Origin: Zemynaea arenosa
Lineage (GTDB): Bacteria > Pseudomonadota > Gammaproteobacteria > Burkholderiales > Burkholderiaceae_D
DNA: 64,000 bases
Reading direction: 5' to 3'
NCBI RefSeq assembly: GCF_004614185.1
Contig: NZ_SPVF01000269.1
Location: 1-64,000, forward strand
A program made the translations under genes and the position numbers. A model generated the notes under the pieces. It saw only the letters and a program-made list of their open reading frames with translations. It searched no databases and was not told the DNA's origin. Positions 35,850 to 46,153 of this stretch are shown piece after piece (position 1 is the first letter of the stretch; the number at the start of each line of letters is the position of its first letter).

Positions 35850-37157
35850 TTACTTGAGACGCAGTTCGGCGCTGCGGGCGTGGGCCTGCAGGCCCTCGCC
35901 GTAGGCCAGTTCGGCGGCCACCTTGCCCAGCGTCTGCGCGCCTGCTTCGGACACGTGCAGAATCGAGGAACGCTTCTGGAAGTCGTACACGCCCAGCGGC
36001 GACGAGAAGCGCGCCGTGCGCGACGTGGGCAGCACGTGATTCGGGCCGCAGCAGTAGTCGCCCAGCGACTCGGACGAGAAGCGGCCGAGGAACAGCGCGC
36101 CCGCGTGGCGGATCTGGTCGGCCCAGTGCTGCGGATTCTCGGACGAGATTTCCAAGTGCTCGGCGGCGATGTCGCTGGCGATGGCGCAGGCCTCCTGCAT
36201 GTCGCGCACCTTGATCAAGGCACCGCGGTCGGTCAGGGACTTGGTGATCACGTCCTTGCGCGGCATATCCGGCAGCAGCTTGTGGATGCTCTCTTCCACT
36301 TTCGCGATGTATTCGGCATCGGGGCACAGCAGGATGGCCTGGGCCAGCTCGTCGTGCTCGGCCTGAGAGAACAGGTCCATGGCCACCCAGTCCGGATCCG
36401 TGGTGCCGTCGCACAGCACGAGGATTTCGGAGGGACCGGCGATCATGTCGATGCCGACCACGCCGAACACGCGGCGCTTGGCGGCGGCCACGTAGGCGTT
36501 GCCGGGGCCGACGATCTTGTCCACTGGCGGAATCGTTTCGGTGCCGTAGGCCAGAGCGGCCACGGCCTGTGCGCCGCCGATGGTGAGCACGCGCGTGACG
36601 CCCGCGATGGCGGCGGCGGCAAGCACCATCTGGTTCTTCACGCCGTCCGGCGTCGGCACCACCATCACGATGTCCTGTACGCCCGCGACCTGCGCCGGAA
36701 TGGCGTTCATCAGCACTGAGGACGGGTAGGCCGCTTTGCCACCAGGGACGTAGATGCCGACGCGGTCCAGTGGCGTCACGCGCTGGCCCAGCACCGTGCC
36801 ATCCGGCTCGGTGTAGGTGAAGCCGTTCAGTTCCTGCTTCTGGCGCTCGTGGAACACGCGAATACGCTGCGCCGCGGTCTCCAGGGCCTGGCGCTGCGCT
36901 TCCGGGATCGCTTGCAGGGCAGCCTTCAGCTCGGACTGCGGCAGGTCCAGCGCCTGCATTGACGTGGCGTTCACGCGGTCGAAGCGGTTGGTGTATTCGA
37001 GTACGGCTGCGTCGCCGCGCGCTTTCACATCGTGCAGGATCGTCGTCACCGCATGCTCGATCGCTTCGTCGGTGGAGGCTTCGAAAGCGAGCAGGTGATG
37101 CAGGTCGCGCTGGAAATCGGCCTGCGTGGAATCGAGCTTGCGGATGGTGATGGTCAT
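35850..37157 (-). CDS. hisD: Histidinol dehydrogenase HisD
   Basis: A 435-residue zinc enzyme for the last two steps of histidine synthesis. Family motifs include [50 protein letters not shown] and [11 protein letters not shown], which bring the zinc ligands and catalytic His. The C-terminal segment [15 protein letters not shown] is also standard. It is 36 bp downstream of hisG and 13 bp upstream of the methyltransferase gene. Confidence 0.97.
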   Translation of the reverse strand: MTITIRKLDSTQADFQRDLHHLLAFEASTDEAIEHAVTTILHDVKARGDAAVLEYTNRFDRVNATSMQALDLPQSELKAALQAIPEAQRQALETAAQRIRVFHERQKQELNGFTYTEPDGTVLGQRVTPLDRVGIYVPGGKAAYPSSVLMNAIPAQVAGVQDIVMVVPTPDGVKNQMVLAAAAIAGVTRVLTIGGAQAVAALAYGTETIPPVDKIVGPGNAYVAAAKRRVFGVVGIDMIAGPSEILVLCDGTTDPDWVAMDLFSQAEHDELAQAILLCPDAEYIAKVEESIHKLLPDMPRKDVITKSLTDRGALIKVRDMQEACAIASDIAAEHLEISSENPQHWADQIRHAGALFLGRFSSESLGDYCCGPNHVLPTSRTARFSSPLGVYDFQKRSSILHVSEAGAQTLGKVAAELAYGEGLQAHARSAELRLK

Positions 37158-37193
37158 GATTCGAATGTCCCCGATGCGCGGGGACGGCGCATT

Positions 37194-37847
37194 TTAAGAG
37201 CGGTTGGCCGCGCGGGCGAAAGCTTCAAGGATGGGCTGCAGGCGTTCGCGCTTGAGCTTCAGCGCGGCCTGGTTGACGACGAGGCGGGACGAAATCTCCA
37301 TGATCTCCTCCACTTCCACGAGGTTGTTGGCGCGCAGGGTGGAGCCAGTGGAGACCACGTCGACAATCGCGTCCGACAGGCCGACCAGCGGCGCCAGCTC
37401 CATCGAGCCATACAGCTTGATGAGGTCCACGTGCACACCTTTGGAAGCGAAGTGCTGGCGCGCGGTTTCAATGAACTTGGTGGCCACCCGCAGGCGCGCG
37501 CCTGGGTGCACGGCGTTCGCATAATCGAAGCCTGCCTTCACCGCGACCGACATGCGGCACTTGGCGATCTCCAGGTCGATCGGCTGGTACAGGCCTTCGC
37601 CGCCGTGCTCCAGCAGCACGTCCTTGCCGGCCACGCCGAAATCCGCGGCGCCATGCTGCACATAAGTCGGCACGTCGGTCGCGCGCACGATGATCACGCG
37701 CACGTTAGGGTCATTGGTGGGGAGGATCAGCTTGCGCGACGTCTCCGGGTTCTCGGTCACGGTGATGCCCGCTTCGGCGAGCAGCGGCACGGTGTCCTCG
37801 AAAATCCGGCCCTTGGACAGGGCCAGGATCAACTGGTTGGTTTCCAT
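37194..37847 (-). CDS. hisG: ATP phosphoribosyltransferase catalytic subunit, short form HisG(S)
   Basis: A 217-residue enzyme joining ATP and PRPP, the first step of the pathway. It is the short form: it lacks the ~80-residue C-terminal regulatory domain of long HisG, and the family needs HisZ as partner for activity and histidine feedback. No hisZ is in the window. The PRPP loop is visible as [18 protein letters not shown]. It begins the his genes proper, 10 bp after murA. Confidence 0.96.
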   Translation of the reverse strand: METNQLILALSKGRIFEDTVPLLAEAGITVTENPETSRKLILPTNDPNVRVIIVRATDVPTYVQHGAADFGVAGKDVLLEHGGEGLYQPIDLEIAKCRMSVAVKAGFDYANAVHPGARLRVATKFIETARQHFASKGVHVDLIKLYGSMELAPLVGLSDAIVDVVSTGSTLRANNLVEVEEIMEISSRLVVNQAALKLKRERLQPILEAFARAANRS

Positions 37848-37857
37848 TGATGCGGCT

Positions 37858-39108
<1,251 letters not shown>

Positions 39109-39111
39109 GTC

Positions 39112-39351
39112 TTACTGTCCTTCGAATTCTTCAGGGGTGAACGTCTTCATCGACAGCGCGTGGATTTCCTCACGCATGCGGTCGCCAAGCACAGCGTACA
39201 CCATCTGGTGCCGCTGGATCGAGCGTTTGCCTGCGAAAGCCGGGGACACGATCACCGCCTGGAAATGCTGGCCGTCGCCCTCCACCTCCAGGTGGGTGCA
39301 TTGCATGCCGGCGCTGATGTAGCCGTGAATGAGTTCAGGAGTCGTTGCCAT
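39112..39351 (-). CDS. ibaG: BolA/IbaG family protein
   Basis: A 79-residue protein with the BolA fold. The EVEGDGQHFQAVIVSPAF loop and the RHQMVYAVLGDRM helix, with its invariant His, are typical. BolA-type proteins pair with monothiol glutaredoxins and [2Fe-2S] clusters. The position immediately before murA matches IbaG (YrbA) of Escherichia coli, which is why this symbol is used instead of bolA. ATG 39351 is the natural start; longer frames are not family-like. Confidence 0.9.
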   Translation of the reverse strand: MATTPELIHGYISAGMQCTHLEVEGDGQHFQAVIVSPAFAGKRSIQRHQMVYAVLGDRMREEIHALSMKTFTPEEFEGQ

Positions 39352-39368
39352 GTTAAGTATCCGAATAG

Positions 39369-40136
39369 TCAGTGGCGCAGCTTGTAGCCCTTGCGCAGCA
39401 GGTTGATCGCCATCGTCGCCAGGATCACGAAGAAGGTGCAGACGATGCCGAAGCTGATCCACGGGTTGACGTCCGACTGGCCGAAGAAGCCGTAGCGGAA
39501 GCCGTCGATCATGTAGAAGAACGGGTTGACGTGCGAGACCGCGAGCCAGAACGGAGGCAGCGAATGGATCGAGTAGAACACCCCCGCGAGGAAGGTCAGC
39601 GGCACGATCAGGAAGTTCTGGAAGGCGGCCAGCTGGTCGAACTTGTCGGCCCAGATGCCCGCGATGACGCCGACGGTGCCGAGGATGGCCGCGCCCAGCA
39701 GCGCGAAGGCCAAAATCCACAGCGGCGCCACAAAGCTCAGGTTCGCGAACCACGCGGTGATGACGAACACGCCGAATCCGACACACAGGCCGCGGATGAT
39801 CGACGCGGTCACGTAGGCCGAGATGATCTCCCAGTGCGACAGTGGCGGGAGCAGGATGAACACCAGGTTTCCCGTGATCTTCGACTGGATCAGCGAGGAG
39901 GAGGAGTTGGCGAAGGCATTCTGCAGGACGCTCATCATCACCAGGCCCGGGATCAGGAAGCTGGTGTAGGTCACGCCCGGGTAGACTTCGACCCGGCCCG
40001 AGAGCACGTGGCCGAAGATCAGCAGGTACAGCATGGCCGTGAGAATCGGCGCAGCGATGGTCTGGGTGGCGACCTTCCAGAAGCGCAGGGTCTCCTTGTA
40101 GAGCAGGGTCTGGAACCCGACGGAGAAGAAGTTCAT
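39369..40136 (-). CDS. ABC-2 type transporter permease (YadH-like)
   Basis: A 255-residue protein with six predicted membrane helices and the ABC-2 membrane fold. It pairs with the ATPase gene just upstream, overlapping its stop by 4 bp (ATGA). The HVNPFFYMIDGFRYGFFG segment near the C-terminus is characteristic of the YadH/NodJ/DrrB-like exporters. The substrate is not known; a cell-envelope role is suggested only by its place between mla and murA genes. Confidence 0.9.
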   Translation of the reverse strand: MNFFSVGFQTLLYKETLRFWKVATQTIAAPILTAMLYLLIFGHVLSGRVEVYPGVTYTSFLIPGLVMMSVLQNAFANSSSSLIQSKITGNLVFILLPPLSHWEIISAYVTASIIRGLCVGFGVFVITAWFANLSFVAPLWILAFALLGAAILGTVGVIAGIWADKFDQLAAFQNFLIVPLTFLAGVFYSIHSLPPFWLAVSHVNPFFYMIDGFRYGFFGQSDVNPWISFGIVCTFFVILATMAINLLRKGYKLRH

Positions 40137-41050
40137 ACGGCGCGGCCTTCCATGATCTGGATGAAGATGTCTTCGAGGTCGGCCTGCTGCAGCTGCATCT
40201 CGTCGATGACGGCGCCGGATTCGCGCAGGCGGGCCAGGATCGGCTCGACCTCGGCGTAGTCGTTGACGCGCAGGGCGAACTTGCTGGCGCTGCCGTTTTC
40301 GGGTTCGTCGTGGGCGATCAGCGGTTTCAGGTCGTCCGGAAGGGTGCCGCTGGCGAGGTGGATGTTCAGCTGCGAGCCGCTGATGCGGCGGATCAGCTTC
40401 GACATCGTGTCCAGCGCCACCACCTTGCCCGTCTTGAGCATGGCAACGCGCTGGCACATGGCCTGCGCTTCTTCCAGATAGTGGGTGGTCAGCACGACGG
40501 TGTGGCCTTCGCGGTTCAGGCGCGAGATGAACTTCCACAGCGTCTGGCGCAGTTCCACGTCGACGCCGGCGGTGGGTTCATCCAGCACGATCACGGGCGG
40601 CTTGTGGACCAGGGCCTGGGCCACCAGCACGCGGCGCTTCATGCCGCCGGAGAGGGCGCGCATGTTGGTATCGGCCTTGTTGGTGAGGTCCAGGTTCTCC
40701 ATCACCTCGTCGATCCACTTGTCGTTGTTCTTCAGCCCGAAGTAGCCGGACTGCAGGCGCAGGGTTTCGCGCACCGTGAAGAAGGGGTCGAACACCAGTT
40801 CCTGCGGCACCACGCCGAGGTTCTTGCGGGCGTTCCGGAAATCCTTGGTGACGTCGTGGCCGTGGATGCTGATGCTGCCGGCGTCCGGGCGGATCAGGCC
40901 GGCGATGCAGGAAATCAGGGTGGTCTTGCCGGCGCCGTTCGGGCCGAGCAGGCCAAAGAACTCGCCTTCTTCGATCGTCAGCGAGACGCCGCCGAGGGCC
41001 TTGAGCGACTTGTAGCTCTTTTCGACTTGGTTGATCTGGATTGCCGCCAT
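40133..41050 (-). CDS. ABC exporter ATP-binding protein (YadG-like)
   Basis: A 305-residue ABC ATPase. Walker A GPNGAGKTT (~34-42), the Q loop in GVVPQELVFD, signature LSGGMKRRVLVAQAL, Walker B VIVLDEPTAGVD and the switch His in LTTHYLEEA are intact. A C-terminal extension of about 90 residues follows, as in NodI/DrrA/YadG types. It forms a two-component exporter with the next gene. An upstream 325-bp gap with a degenerate gene separates it from the LMW phosphatase. Confidence 0.92.
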   Translation of the reverse strand: MAAIQINQVEKSYKSLKALGGVSLTIEEGEFFGLLGPNGAGKTTLISCIAGLIRPDAGSISIHGHDVTKDFRNARKNLGVVPQELVFDPFFTVRETLRLQSGYFGLKNNDKWIDEVMENLDLTNKADTNMRALSGGMKRRVLVAQALVHKPPVIVLDEPTAGVDVELRQTLWKFISRLNREGHTVVLTTHYLEEAQAMCQRVAMLKTGKVVALDTMSKLIRRISGSQLNIHLASGTLPDDLKPLIAHDEPENGSASKFALRVNDYAEVEPILARLRESGAVIDEMQLQQADLEDIFIQIMEGRAV

Positions 41051-41190
41051 GCGCGGAGGCCTTTATGCCGGGGGAAACCTCTGATTATAGAAGAATCCGC
41101 CCGGGTGCGTCGGCGGCTGGCGCCTGCGACTGTTGCCCGGTGATCCAAGGCCGAAATCGGACTGGGCGCTCATCGAAATTTTGGAGTTTC

Positions 41191-41309
41191 ATGAAGAGGG
41201 TTTTGCAACGGCGTTGGCGCTCGCTGCCTGTGCCATGTCCGCTTGGGCGCAGGACTCACTTTCCGAGGCCACCCGTGGCGCGTTCTCGAAGAAATCAGCC
41301 TGCTGCTGA
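41191..41309 (+). pseudogene. Possible remnant of a small secreted protein (frameshifted signal peptide)
   Basis: The 325-bp gap 41051-41375 has no intact gene, but on the plus strand TTTGGAG precedes an ATG at 41191 that begins MKRVL. A shift to another frame after about five codons continues TALALAACAMSAWAQ, a textbook signal-peptide core and cleavage site, then ~18 more residues to a TGA at 41307-41309. So one base seems to have been gained or lost early in the coding sequence. The product would be only ~39 residues, so even the restored frame may be a truncated gene. The rest of the gap shows nothing I recognise. Confidence 0.35.
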
Positions 41310-41375
41310 AGCGAATCGTGCCGTCGCCATCACGCTAACAGGCATCCCGGGGTGCAAGCGGCGCAGTAGCGCGGA

Positions 41376-41708
41376 TCAGTGAGGCTGCCTCAGGAAGCGC
41401 CCGGCCTTCGCCTCCAGCAGCTTGATGAGCTCAGGCTGCATGAACTCATATTCATCGGGAATATCGAGGCAGATGACGCGCTTGCCGTTGAGGTGCGCGC
41501 GGAACTTGACCGAGAGCCGGTTGCGGTGTGCCTTCTCCATCACGAAGATGATGTCCGCCCAAGCAATCTGCTCGGACGAAAGAGGTACGGTGGCGTCCGC
41601 GCCCAGCCCGGCCGAATCGGTATCGACGCCAGGCCAGGTCGAGAAGATCTGCTCCGCAGTCGGGCTGCGGAGCCGGTTCTGGGTGCAGATAAAGAGCGCC
41701 CGCGTCAT
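41376..41708 (-). CDS. Low-molecular-weight protein tyrosine phosphatase-like protein
   Basis: A 110-residue protein. The P-loop reads FICTQNRLRSPTAE (Cys8, Arg14), which fits the CX5R(S) phosphatase signature and the variant seen in a group of small predicted tyrosine phosphatases. An acidic segment (DIPDEYEF, ~85-92) may provide the general acid. It is shorter than standard LMW-PTPs (about 150 aa). It lies 85 bp downstream of mlaB on the same strand, but that gap and its unrelated role leave co-regulation with mla uncertain. Confidence 0.8.
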   Translation of the reverse strand: MTRALFICTQNRLRSPTAEQIFSTWPGVDTDSAGLGADATVPLSSEQIAWADIIFVMEKAHRNRLSVKFRAHLNGKRVICLDIPDEYEFMQPELIKLLEAKAGRFLRQPH

Positions 41709-41793
41709 GTTGGCGTGTATCCCGTCACATGTGCGCGTGGCGCTCAGTCCCTTGCCAGCGTCTGGTCCTGCGCGCGAATGTCGATGCAGGCGG

Positions 41794-42048
41794 TCAGGCC
41801 GCCAGCAACACGTCCACGCCGTAGACGTGGGCGAGGCTGTGCAAGCCGGCGGGGATGTTGCGGTAGCTGAGCGTGCCGCCCACCTTGCGGGCAGTGCGCT
41901 GCCAGGCCAAGAGCACGGCCACGGCCGAGGAATCGGCCGTGTGCACCGCGCGCAGGTCGATCTCGCGCTCACCGCCGCGAATCGCGGCGCAGCCCTGCTC
42001 AAGGACCGCGCGCGCGTTCTGGAAGGTGATGGACTCGACAGCCAGCAT
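41794..42048 (-). CDS. mlaB: STAS-domain protein MlaB
   Basis: An 84-residue STAS-domain protein, the small cytosolic partner of the MlaFE phospholipid transporter, where it stabilises the ATPase. The DLRAVHTADSSAVAVLLAWQ segment with its conserved Ser-containing loop is typical. Its ATG overlaps the mlaC stop by one base (TAATG). Assignment relies mainly on this context, because STAS domains are short and divergent. Confidence 0.88.
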   Translation of the reverse strand: MLAVESITFQNARAVLEQGCAAIRGGEREIDLRAVHTADSSAVAVLLAWQRTARKVGGTLSYRNIPAGLHSLAHVYGVDVLLAA

Positions 42049-42689
42049 TACTTCACGGCCTTCAGCGGCTTGGAGGCCAGCTGGGCGTTACGGTCATGCA
42101 GCTTCTTGATCAGGCCGTCGATGCCGCCCTTGCTGATTTCCGAGGCAAAGTTGCTCTTGTAGGTCTCGATCAGCCACGCGCCGAGCACGTTCAGATCGTA
42201 GATCTTCCAGCCGCTGGCTTCCTTGGTCAGGCGATAGTCGAGCTGGATCGGCTCGCCGCGCGCCTGGTTGACCTGCGAACGCACCACCACGTCAGTGTCC
42301 GAATCGGACGCGCGCATCGGCTTGAACTCGACGGTCTGGTCCTTGATCTGCGAGAGCGCACCGGCATAGGTGTAGATCAGCAGGGTGCGGAACTCGGCGG
42401 TCAGCTGCTTCTGCTGCTCCGGGGTCGCCTGGCGCCAGAAGCGGCCGGCGGCGATCGAGGTCATCTTGTCCGAATCGACGTACGGCAGGATCTTCGATTC
42501 CACCAGGTCCATCACCTTGCGGGTGTCGCCCGATTGGATCGCCTTGTCGTTCTTGGCGGTCTCGATGACTTCCTGGCTGATGCGCTTGACCAGCACGTCC
42601 GGTTTTTCCTGGGCAGCGGCCGGGGCGGCCACGCCGGCGGCCATGAAGGCGACCGTGGCGATCGCGAGCAGTTGTTTGATCAGTTTCAT
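42048..42689 (-). CDS. mlaC: Periplasmic phospholipid carrier MlaC
   Basis: A 213-residue exported protein (signal peptide to about residue 26, AAPAAAQ). MlaC shuttles phospholipid between the outer-membrane MlaA complex and the inner-membrane MlaFEDB complex. The SIAAGRFWRQATPEQQKQLTAEF and TLLIYTYAGAL segments are family signatures, as is DLNVLGAWLIETYKSNF near the end. It starts 43 bp after mlaA. Confidence 0.94.
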   Translation of the reverse strand: MKLIKQLLAIATVAFMAAGVAAPAAAQEKPDVLVKRISQEVIETAKNDKAIQSGDTRKVMDLVESKILPYVDSDKMTSIAAGRFWRQATPEQQKQLTAEFRTLLIYTYAGALSQIKDQTVEFKPMRASDSDTDVVVRSQVNQARGEPIQLDYRLTKEASGWKIYDLNVLGAWLIETYKSNFASEISKGGIDGLIKKLHDRNAQLASKPLKAVK

Positions 42690-42732
42690 TCTTACCTCGT
42701 CAGTGGTGTCCGTTGGTGGACATTATCTATGG

Positions 42733-43743
42733 TCACTTCTGGGTGGATGGCGCCGAATTTGTATCAGGCTGTTTCGGTGCCGGGTCCTGTTGGGCCGGGC
42801 CGGTCGGGGGCGCCTGCGGCTGGGCGGCCGGAGCAGGCACCGGGGCGGGGACCGCCGGTGCGTCCGCCGCCGGTTTTGCCTCCGCTGCTGGCTTGGCGTC
42901 GGCGGCTGGAGCCGGAGCCGCTGCCGGAGCCGCTGCATCTTTCGCAGCAGCATCGGCCGGCGCGGCGGCCTTGTCCTCTTCCTCGTAGTTCGGCGGCGGC
43001 GCATCCTCGTCGGGTGCCGGCTTGTCCTTGCGGCGGGCGCGCAGCTTGTCCGTATCGTAGATCTTGCTGTCGCGGCGCTGCAGGAAGCCGTCGCGGATGA
43101 ACTCGTAGCGGTCCAGCGCAGCCTCTTCCATCAGGTTGCTCGCGTCCAGGATCGATGCGCGCTCATCCACTGCGCGCAGCACGATGCCGGTGTTACGCCA
43201 GCGGATCGGCTCCTTGTGGTTCCACGGATCGGCCTCCAGGTCGATCGGCAGTACCACCGTATCGCGCACGGTCGACGGGCCGAAGATCGGCAGCATCACG
43301 TACGGGCCGGCCGGCACGCCCCAGGCGCCCAGGGTCTGGCCAAAGTCCTCGTTGTGCTTCTGCAGGCCGGCGCCCGAGGCCACGTCGACAAAGCCCAGCA
43401 GGCCCACGGTCGAGTTCAGCGCCACGCGCGCCAGGTCGGAGGTGCCGTCCTTGCCCTTGCCCTGCAGCAGGTTGTTGGCCCCGGTCCAGATGTCGGCCAG
43501 GTTGCCGAAGAAATTGTTCACGCCGGTCTGCACGAACTGCGGCAGCACGTTCTTGTAGGCGGTCGCGGCCGGCTTCAGGGCGGCGCGGTCGACCGCGTCG
43601 TTGAAGCTGAACATGGCCCGATTGAACTTCTCGAACGGGTCACGCGGATTGGCCGCGGGCGTCGATGCGCAGCCCGACAGCGCGGCGGCCAGCGCCAGCG
43701 CATAGGCAGAGCGACGCCAGCCGGATGGCTGGGAAAACGTCAT
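42733..43743 (-). CDS. mlaA: Outer-membrane lipoprotein MlaA (VacJ) with a long Pro/Ala-rich tail
   Basis: A 336-residue lipoprotein: the lipobox is LSGC (Cys ~25). MlaA sits in the outer membrane and removes misplaced phospholipids from the outer leaflet. Core motifs: DPFEKFNRAMFSFNDAVD, NFFGNLADIWTGANNLLQG, DFGQTLGAWGVPAGPYVMLP. The last ~100 residues are an acidic then Ala/Pro/Lys low-complexity tail not needed for the fold and longer than in most homologues. The gene lies between mlaD and mlaC and overlaps mlaD by 4 bp, so all Mla parts are in one operon, unlike E. coli where mlaA is elsewhere. Confidence 0.95.
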   Translation of the reverse strand: MTFSQPSGWRRSAYALALAAALSGCASTPAANPRDPFEKFNRAMFSFNDAVDRAALKPAATAYKNVLPQFVQTGVNNFFGNLADIWTGANNLLQGKGKDGTSDLARVALNSTVGLLGFVDVASGAGLQKHNEDFGQTLGAWGVPAGPYVMLPIFGPSTVRDTVVLPIDLEADPWNHKEPIRWRNTGIVLRAVDERASILDASNLMEEAALDRYEFIRDGFLQRRDSKIYDTDKLRARRKDKPAPDEDAPPPNYEEEDKAAAPADAAAKDAAAPAAAPAPAADAKPAAEAKPAADAPAVPAPVPAPAAQPQAPPTGPAQQDPAPKQPDTNSAPSTQK

Positions 43744-44216
43744 TTGGATTCGTCCTTTCCGTCCGCGGCCTTGCTGTAGATGAACTGGTTGATCAGGTCT
43801 TCCAGCACGGCGGCGGACTGGGTGCGGGCGACCTTGTCGCCCTGGCCCAGGTTGTTCATGTCTCCGCCCGGCTCAAGGCCGATGTACTGCTCGCCGAGCA
43901 GGCCGGCGGTCAGGATCTTGGCGGAACTGTCTTTCGGAAACTTGAAGCGGGCGTCCATATCAATGGTCACCAGCGCCTGGTAGCTTTTGTCGTCGAAGCT
44001 GATGGTGCGGACGCGGCCGACGACGACGCCCGCGCTCTTCACCGCAGCCTGCGGCTTGAGGCCGCCGATGTTATCAAACTTGGCGGTGATCGTGTAAATC
44101 GTCTTGAACGAGGACAGCGAGCTGACATTGCCGACCTTGAGCGCCAGGAACATCAGGGCTGCGGCGCCCAGCAGGACGAACAGGCCGACCCAGACATCAA
44201 TGGTTTTACGGTGCAT
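43740..44216 (-). CDS. mlaD: MCE-domain phospholipid transport protein MlaD
   Basis: A 158-residue inner-membrane anchored protein: one N-terminal helix (DVWVGLFVLLGAAALMFLAL) and one MCE domain (YTITAKFDNIGGLKPQAAVKSAGVVVGRV), which forms a hexameric ring in the periplasm with MlaFEB. The LGEQYIGLEPGG segment is a further family signature. It starts 22 bp after mlaE and overlaps mlaA by 4 bp. Confidence 0.95.
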   Translation of the reverse strand: MHRKTIDVWVGLFVLLGAAALMFLALKVGNVSSLSSFKTIYTITAKFDNIGGLKPQAAVKSAGVVVGRVRTISFDDKSYQALVTIDMDARFKFPKDSSAKILTAGLLGEQYIGLEPGGDMNNLGQGDKVARTQSAAVLEDLINQFIYSKAADGKDESK

Positions 44217-44238
44217 TTTTGTGGTCCGTTTTCGGTAA

Positions 44239-45033
44239 TTACTTATTGAACATGAGCGCGGTGAGGACGAAGTCCAGGCCCCACACCAGCAGCGAGGCGA
44301 ACACCACGGTCCGGGTGGTCGCGCGCGACACGTCTTCCGGAGTCGGCTGGGCCTCGTAGCCCTGGTAGAGGGCGGTAAAAGTCACCACCACGCCAAACAC
44401 GAAACTCTTCAGGACGCCGTTGGCGATGTCGCCCCAGATATCGACGCCCGACTGCATCTGCGACCAAAACGCGCCCGAGTCCACGCCGATCAGCTTCACG
44501 CCGATCAGGTAGCCGCCGACCACGCCCACGCCGTTGAAGATGGTGGCCAGGATCGGCATCGCGACCACGCCGGCCAGGAAGCGCGGGGCCAACACGCGCT
44601 GCACCGGGTTAATCGCCATCATTTCCATGGCGGTCAGCTGCTCGCCGGCCTTCATCAGGCCGATCTGGGCGGTCAGCGAGGTGCCCGCTCGGCCCGCGAA
44701 CAGCAGGGCGGTCACGACCGGGCCCAGTTCGCGCAGCAGCGACAGCGCCACCACCTTGCCCAGCTGTTCCTCGGCGCCGTAGGCATTCAAAGTGATATAG
44801 CCCTGCAGGCCCAGCACCATGCCGACGAACAGGCCGGACACCACGATGATCAGCATCGAGTAGTTGCCGATGAAGTGGATCTGCTCCGAGATCAGGGTCG
44901 GGCGGCGCAGCGCGCCAAAGCACTCACCCAGCAGCACGACGAACCAGCGCGCCGCGTAGCCGATCTGGGCGACGGTCTCGCGGGTGTACTGGCCGATGCG
45001 GCCGAGCAGGTTGGGAACGAAGGCGGTGCTCAT
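44239..45033 (-). CDS. mlaE: Phospholipid ABC transporter permease MlaE
   Basis: A 264-residue inner-membrane permease with about five helices. The coupling region LLRELGPVVTALLFAGRAGTSLTAQIG and the MEMMAINPVQRVLAPRFLAG segment are diagnostic for the MlaE/TrnI-type permeases. ATG 45033 overlaps the mlaF stop by 4 bp; longer upstream frames are antisense noise within mlaF. With MlaF, MlaB and MlaD it moves phospholipids between inner membrane and MlaC. Confidence 0.96.
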   Translation of the reverse strand: MSTAFVPNLLGRIGQYTRETVAQIGYAARWFVVLLGECFGALRRPTLISEQIHFIGNYSMLIIVVSGLFVGMVLGLQGYITLNAYGAEEQLGKVVALSLLRELGPVVTALLFAGRAGTSLTAQIGLMKAGEQLTAMEMMAINPVQRVLAPRFLAGVVAMPILATIFNGVGVVGGYLIGVKLIGVDSGAFWSQMQSGVDIWGDIANGVLKSFVFGVVVTFTALYQGYEAQPTPEDVSRATTRTVVFASLLVWGLDFVLTALMFNK

Positions 45034-45833
45034 GCGCCACCTCCCAGTCCCAAGTCGTCCGCCAGCGCGCGGCCGGGGTAATGGAAGGGCACCGGGCCAT
45101 CCGGCGCGGCATGCACGAATTGCTTCACGTAGGGGTCTTCGGATTTCAGCAGGTCGGCGGGCGTGCCCTCGGCGACAATGGCGCCAGCCGACATGAAGTA
45201 CACGTAATCGGCGATCTCGAAGCACTCGTGCACATCGTGCGAGACCAGGATCGAAGTCGAGCCGAGCGCTTCGTTCAGGCTGCGGATCAGGTTGGCGGTC
45301 ACGCCCATCGAGATGGGGTCCAGGCCGGCGAACGGCTCGTCGTACATGATCAGCTGCGGGTCGAGCGCGATGGCACGGGCCACGGCCACGCGGCGCGCCA
45401 TGCCGCCCGAGATCTCGGCCGGCTTCAGCTTGTGCGCGTTGCGCAGGCCGACTGCATTCAGCTTCATCAGCACCAGGTCGCGGATCAGCTCTTCCGGCAG
45501 GTCGGTGTGCTCGCGCAGCGGGAAGGCCACGTTCTCGAACACGGACAGATCGGTGAACAGGGCGCCGAACTGGAACAGCATGCCCATCTTGCGGCGCAGG
45601 CGGTACAGGCCTTCGGTATCGAGCTGGTGCACGTTCTCGCCATCGACGGTGACCGAGCCGCGCTGCGGGCGGATCTGGCCGCCGATCAGGCGCAGCACCG
45701 TGGTCTTGCCGCACCCGGACCCGCCCATCACGGCGATGACCTTACCGCGTGGGAAGTCCATCCGCAGGCCCTTCAAAATGGGGCGCGAATTGTACGCAAA
45801 ATGCAGGTCACGAATTTCGACGAGATTCGACAC
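45030..45833 (-). CDS. mlaF: Phospholipid ABC transporter ATP-binding protein MlaF
   Basis: A 267-residue ABC ATPase: Walker A GGSGCGKTT, Q loop FQFGALFTDLS, signature EISGGMARRVAVARAI, Walker B IMYDEPFAGLD and switch His VSHDVHE. The GTG at 45833 gives the normal family start (VSNLVEIRDLHFAY); a TTG 51 bp upstream is possible. TACAAT on the minus strand at 45869-45864 could be a -10 element, about 30 bp upstream. It heads the whole mla-murA-his-tat block. Confidence 0.94.
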   Translation of the reverse strand: MSNLVEIRDLHFAYNSRPILKGLRMDFPRGKVIAVMGGSGCGKTTVLRLIGGQIRPQRGSVTVDGENVHQLDTEGLYRLRRKMGMLFQFGALFTDLSVFENVAFPLREHTDLPEELIRDLVLMKLNAVGLRNAHKLKPAEISGGMARRVAVARAIALDPQLIMYDEPFAGLDPISMGVTANLIRSLNEALGSTSILVSHDVHECFEIADYVYFMSAGAIVAEGTPADLLKSEDPYVKQFVHAAPDGPVPFHYPGRALADDLGLGGGA

Positions 45834-46153
45834 AGAGGGCTTATTCGATTTGGGGAAGATCGTATTGTAGTGCAGAAACGGCAAGCTCTGCTGGCGACGC
45901 CCCGTTTTTGGACCGCGCGGGGACGTGATAATACAACACTACTGAACTTGGAGTCAGATATTCCTGTGGGTAAGTTGTTGAATTCGCGGAACATTTTGAC
46001 GCCGCAAGTTTGCTTGACAGGTCAACTTGTTGCCGTGAGAGAATTGGTGCAGTGCGCCAGAGGTACCCCGGCACCGGCGCCGGGAAAGCCCTTCCGTGCC
46101 GCGCGCGCGCAGCGTACACTCGGCGGCAGGATGCCAAAAGATGGAGTTGTCGC
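45834..46153. other. Intergenic region between divergent mlaF and a secreted-protein gene
   Basis: A 320-bp gap without a convincing gene. It must hold promoters in both directions: for mlaF a TACAAT box (45869-45864, minus), and for the plus-strand gene a TTGACA at 46014-46019 without a good -10 at normal spacing. The TTGACA is part of an inverted repeat (TTGAC-AG-GTCAA, 46014-46025) with outer arms CAAGT/ACTTG, which may be an operator. The part around 45925-46020 is notably AT-richer than the flanks. Confidence 0.4.

Noticed and set aside
39369-40538. A longer (389-codon) version of the ABC permease gene
   Set aside because: The extra N-terminal part runs through the ATPase gene in another frame and is not permease-like; the ATG at 40136 overlaps the ATPase stop as ATGA.
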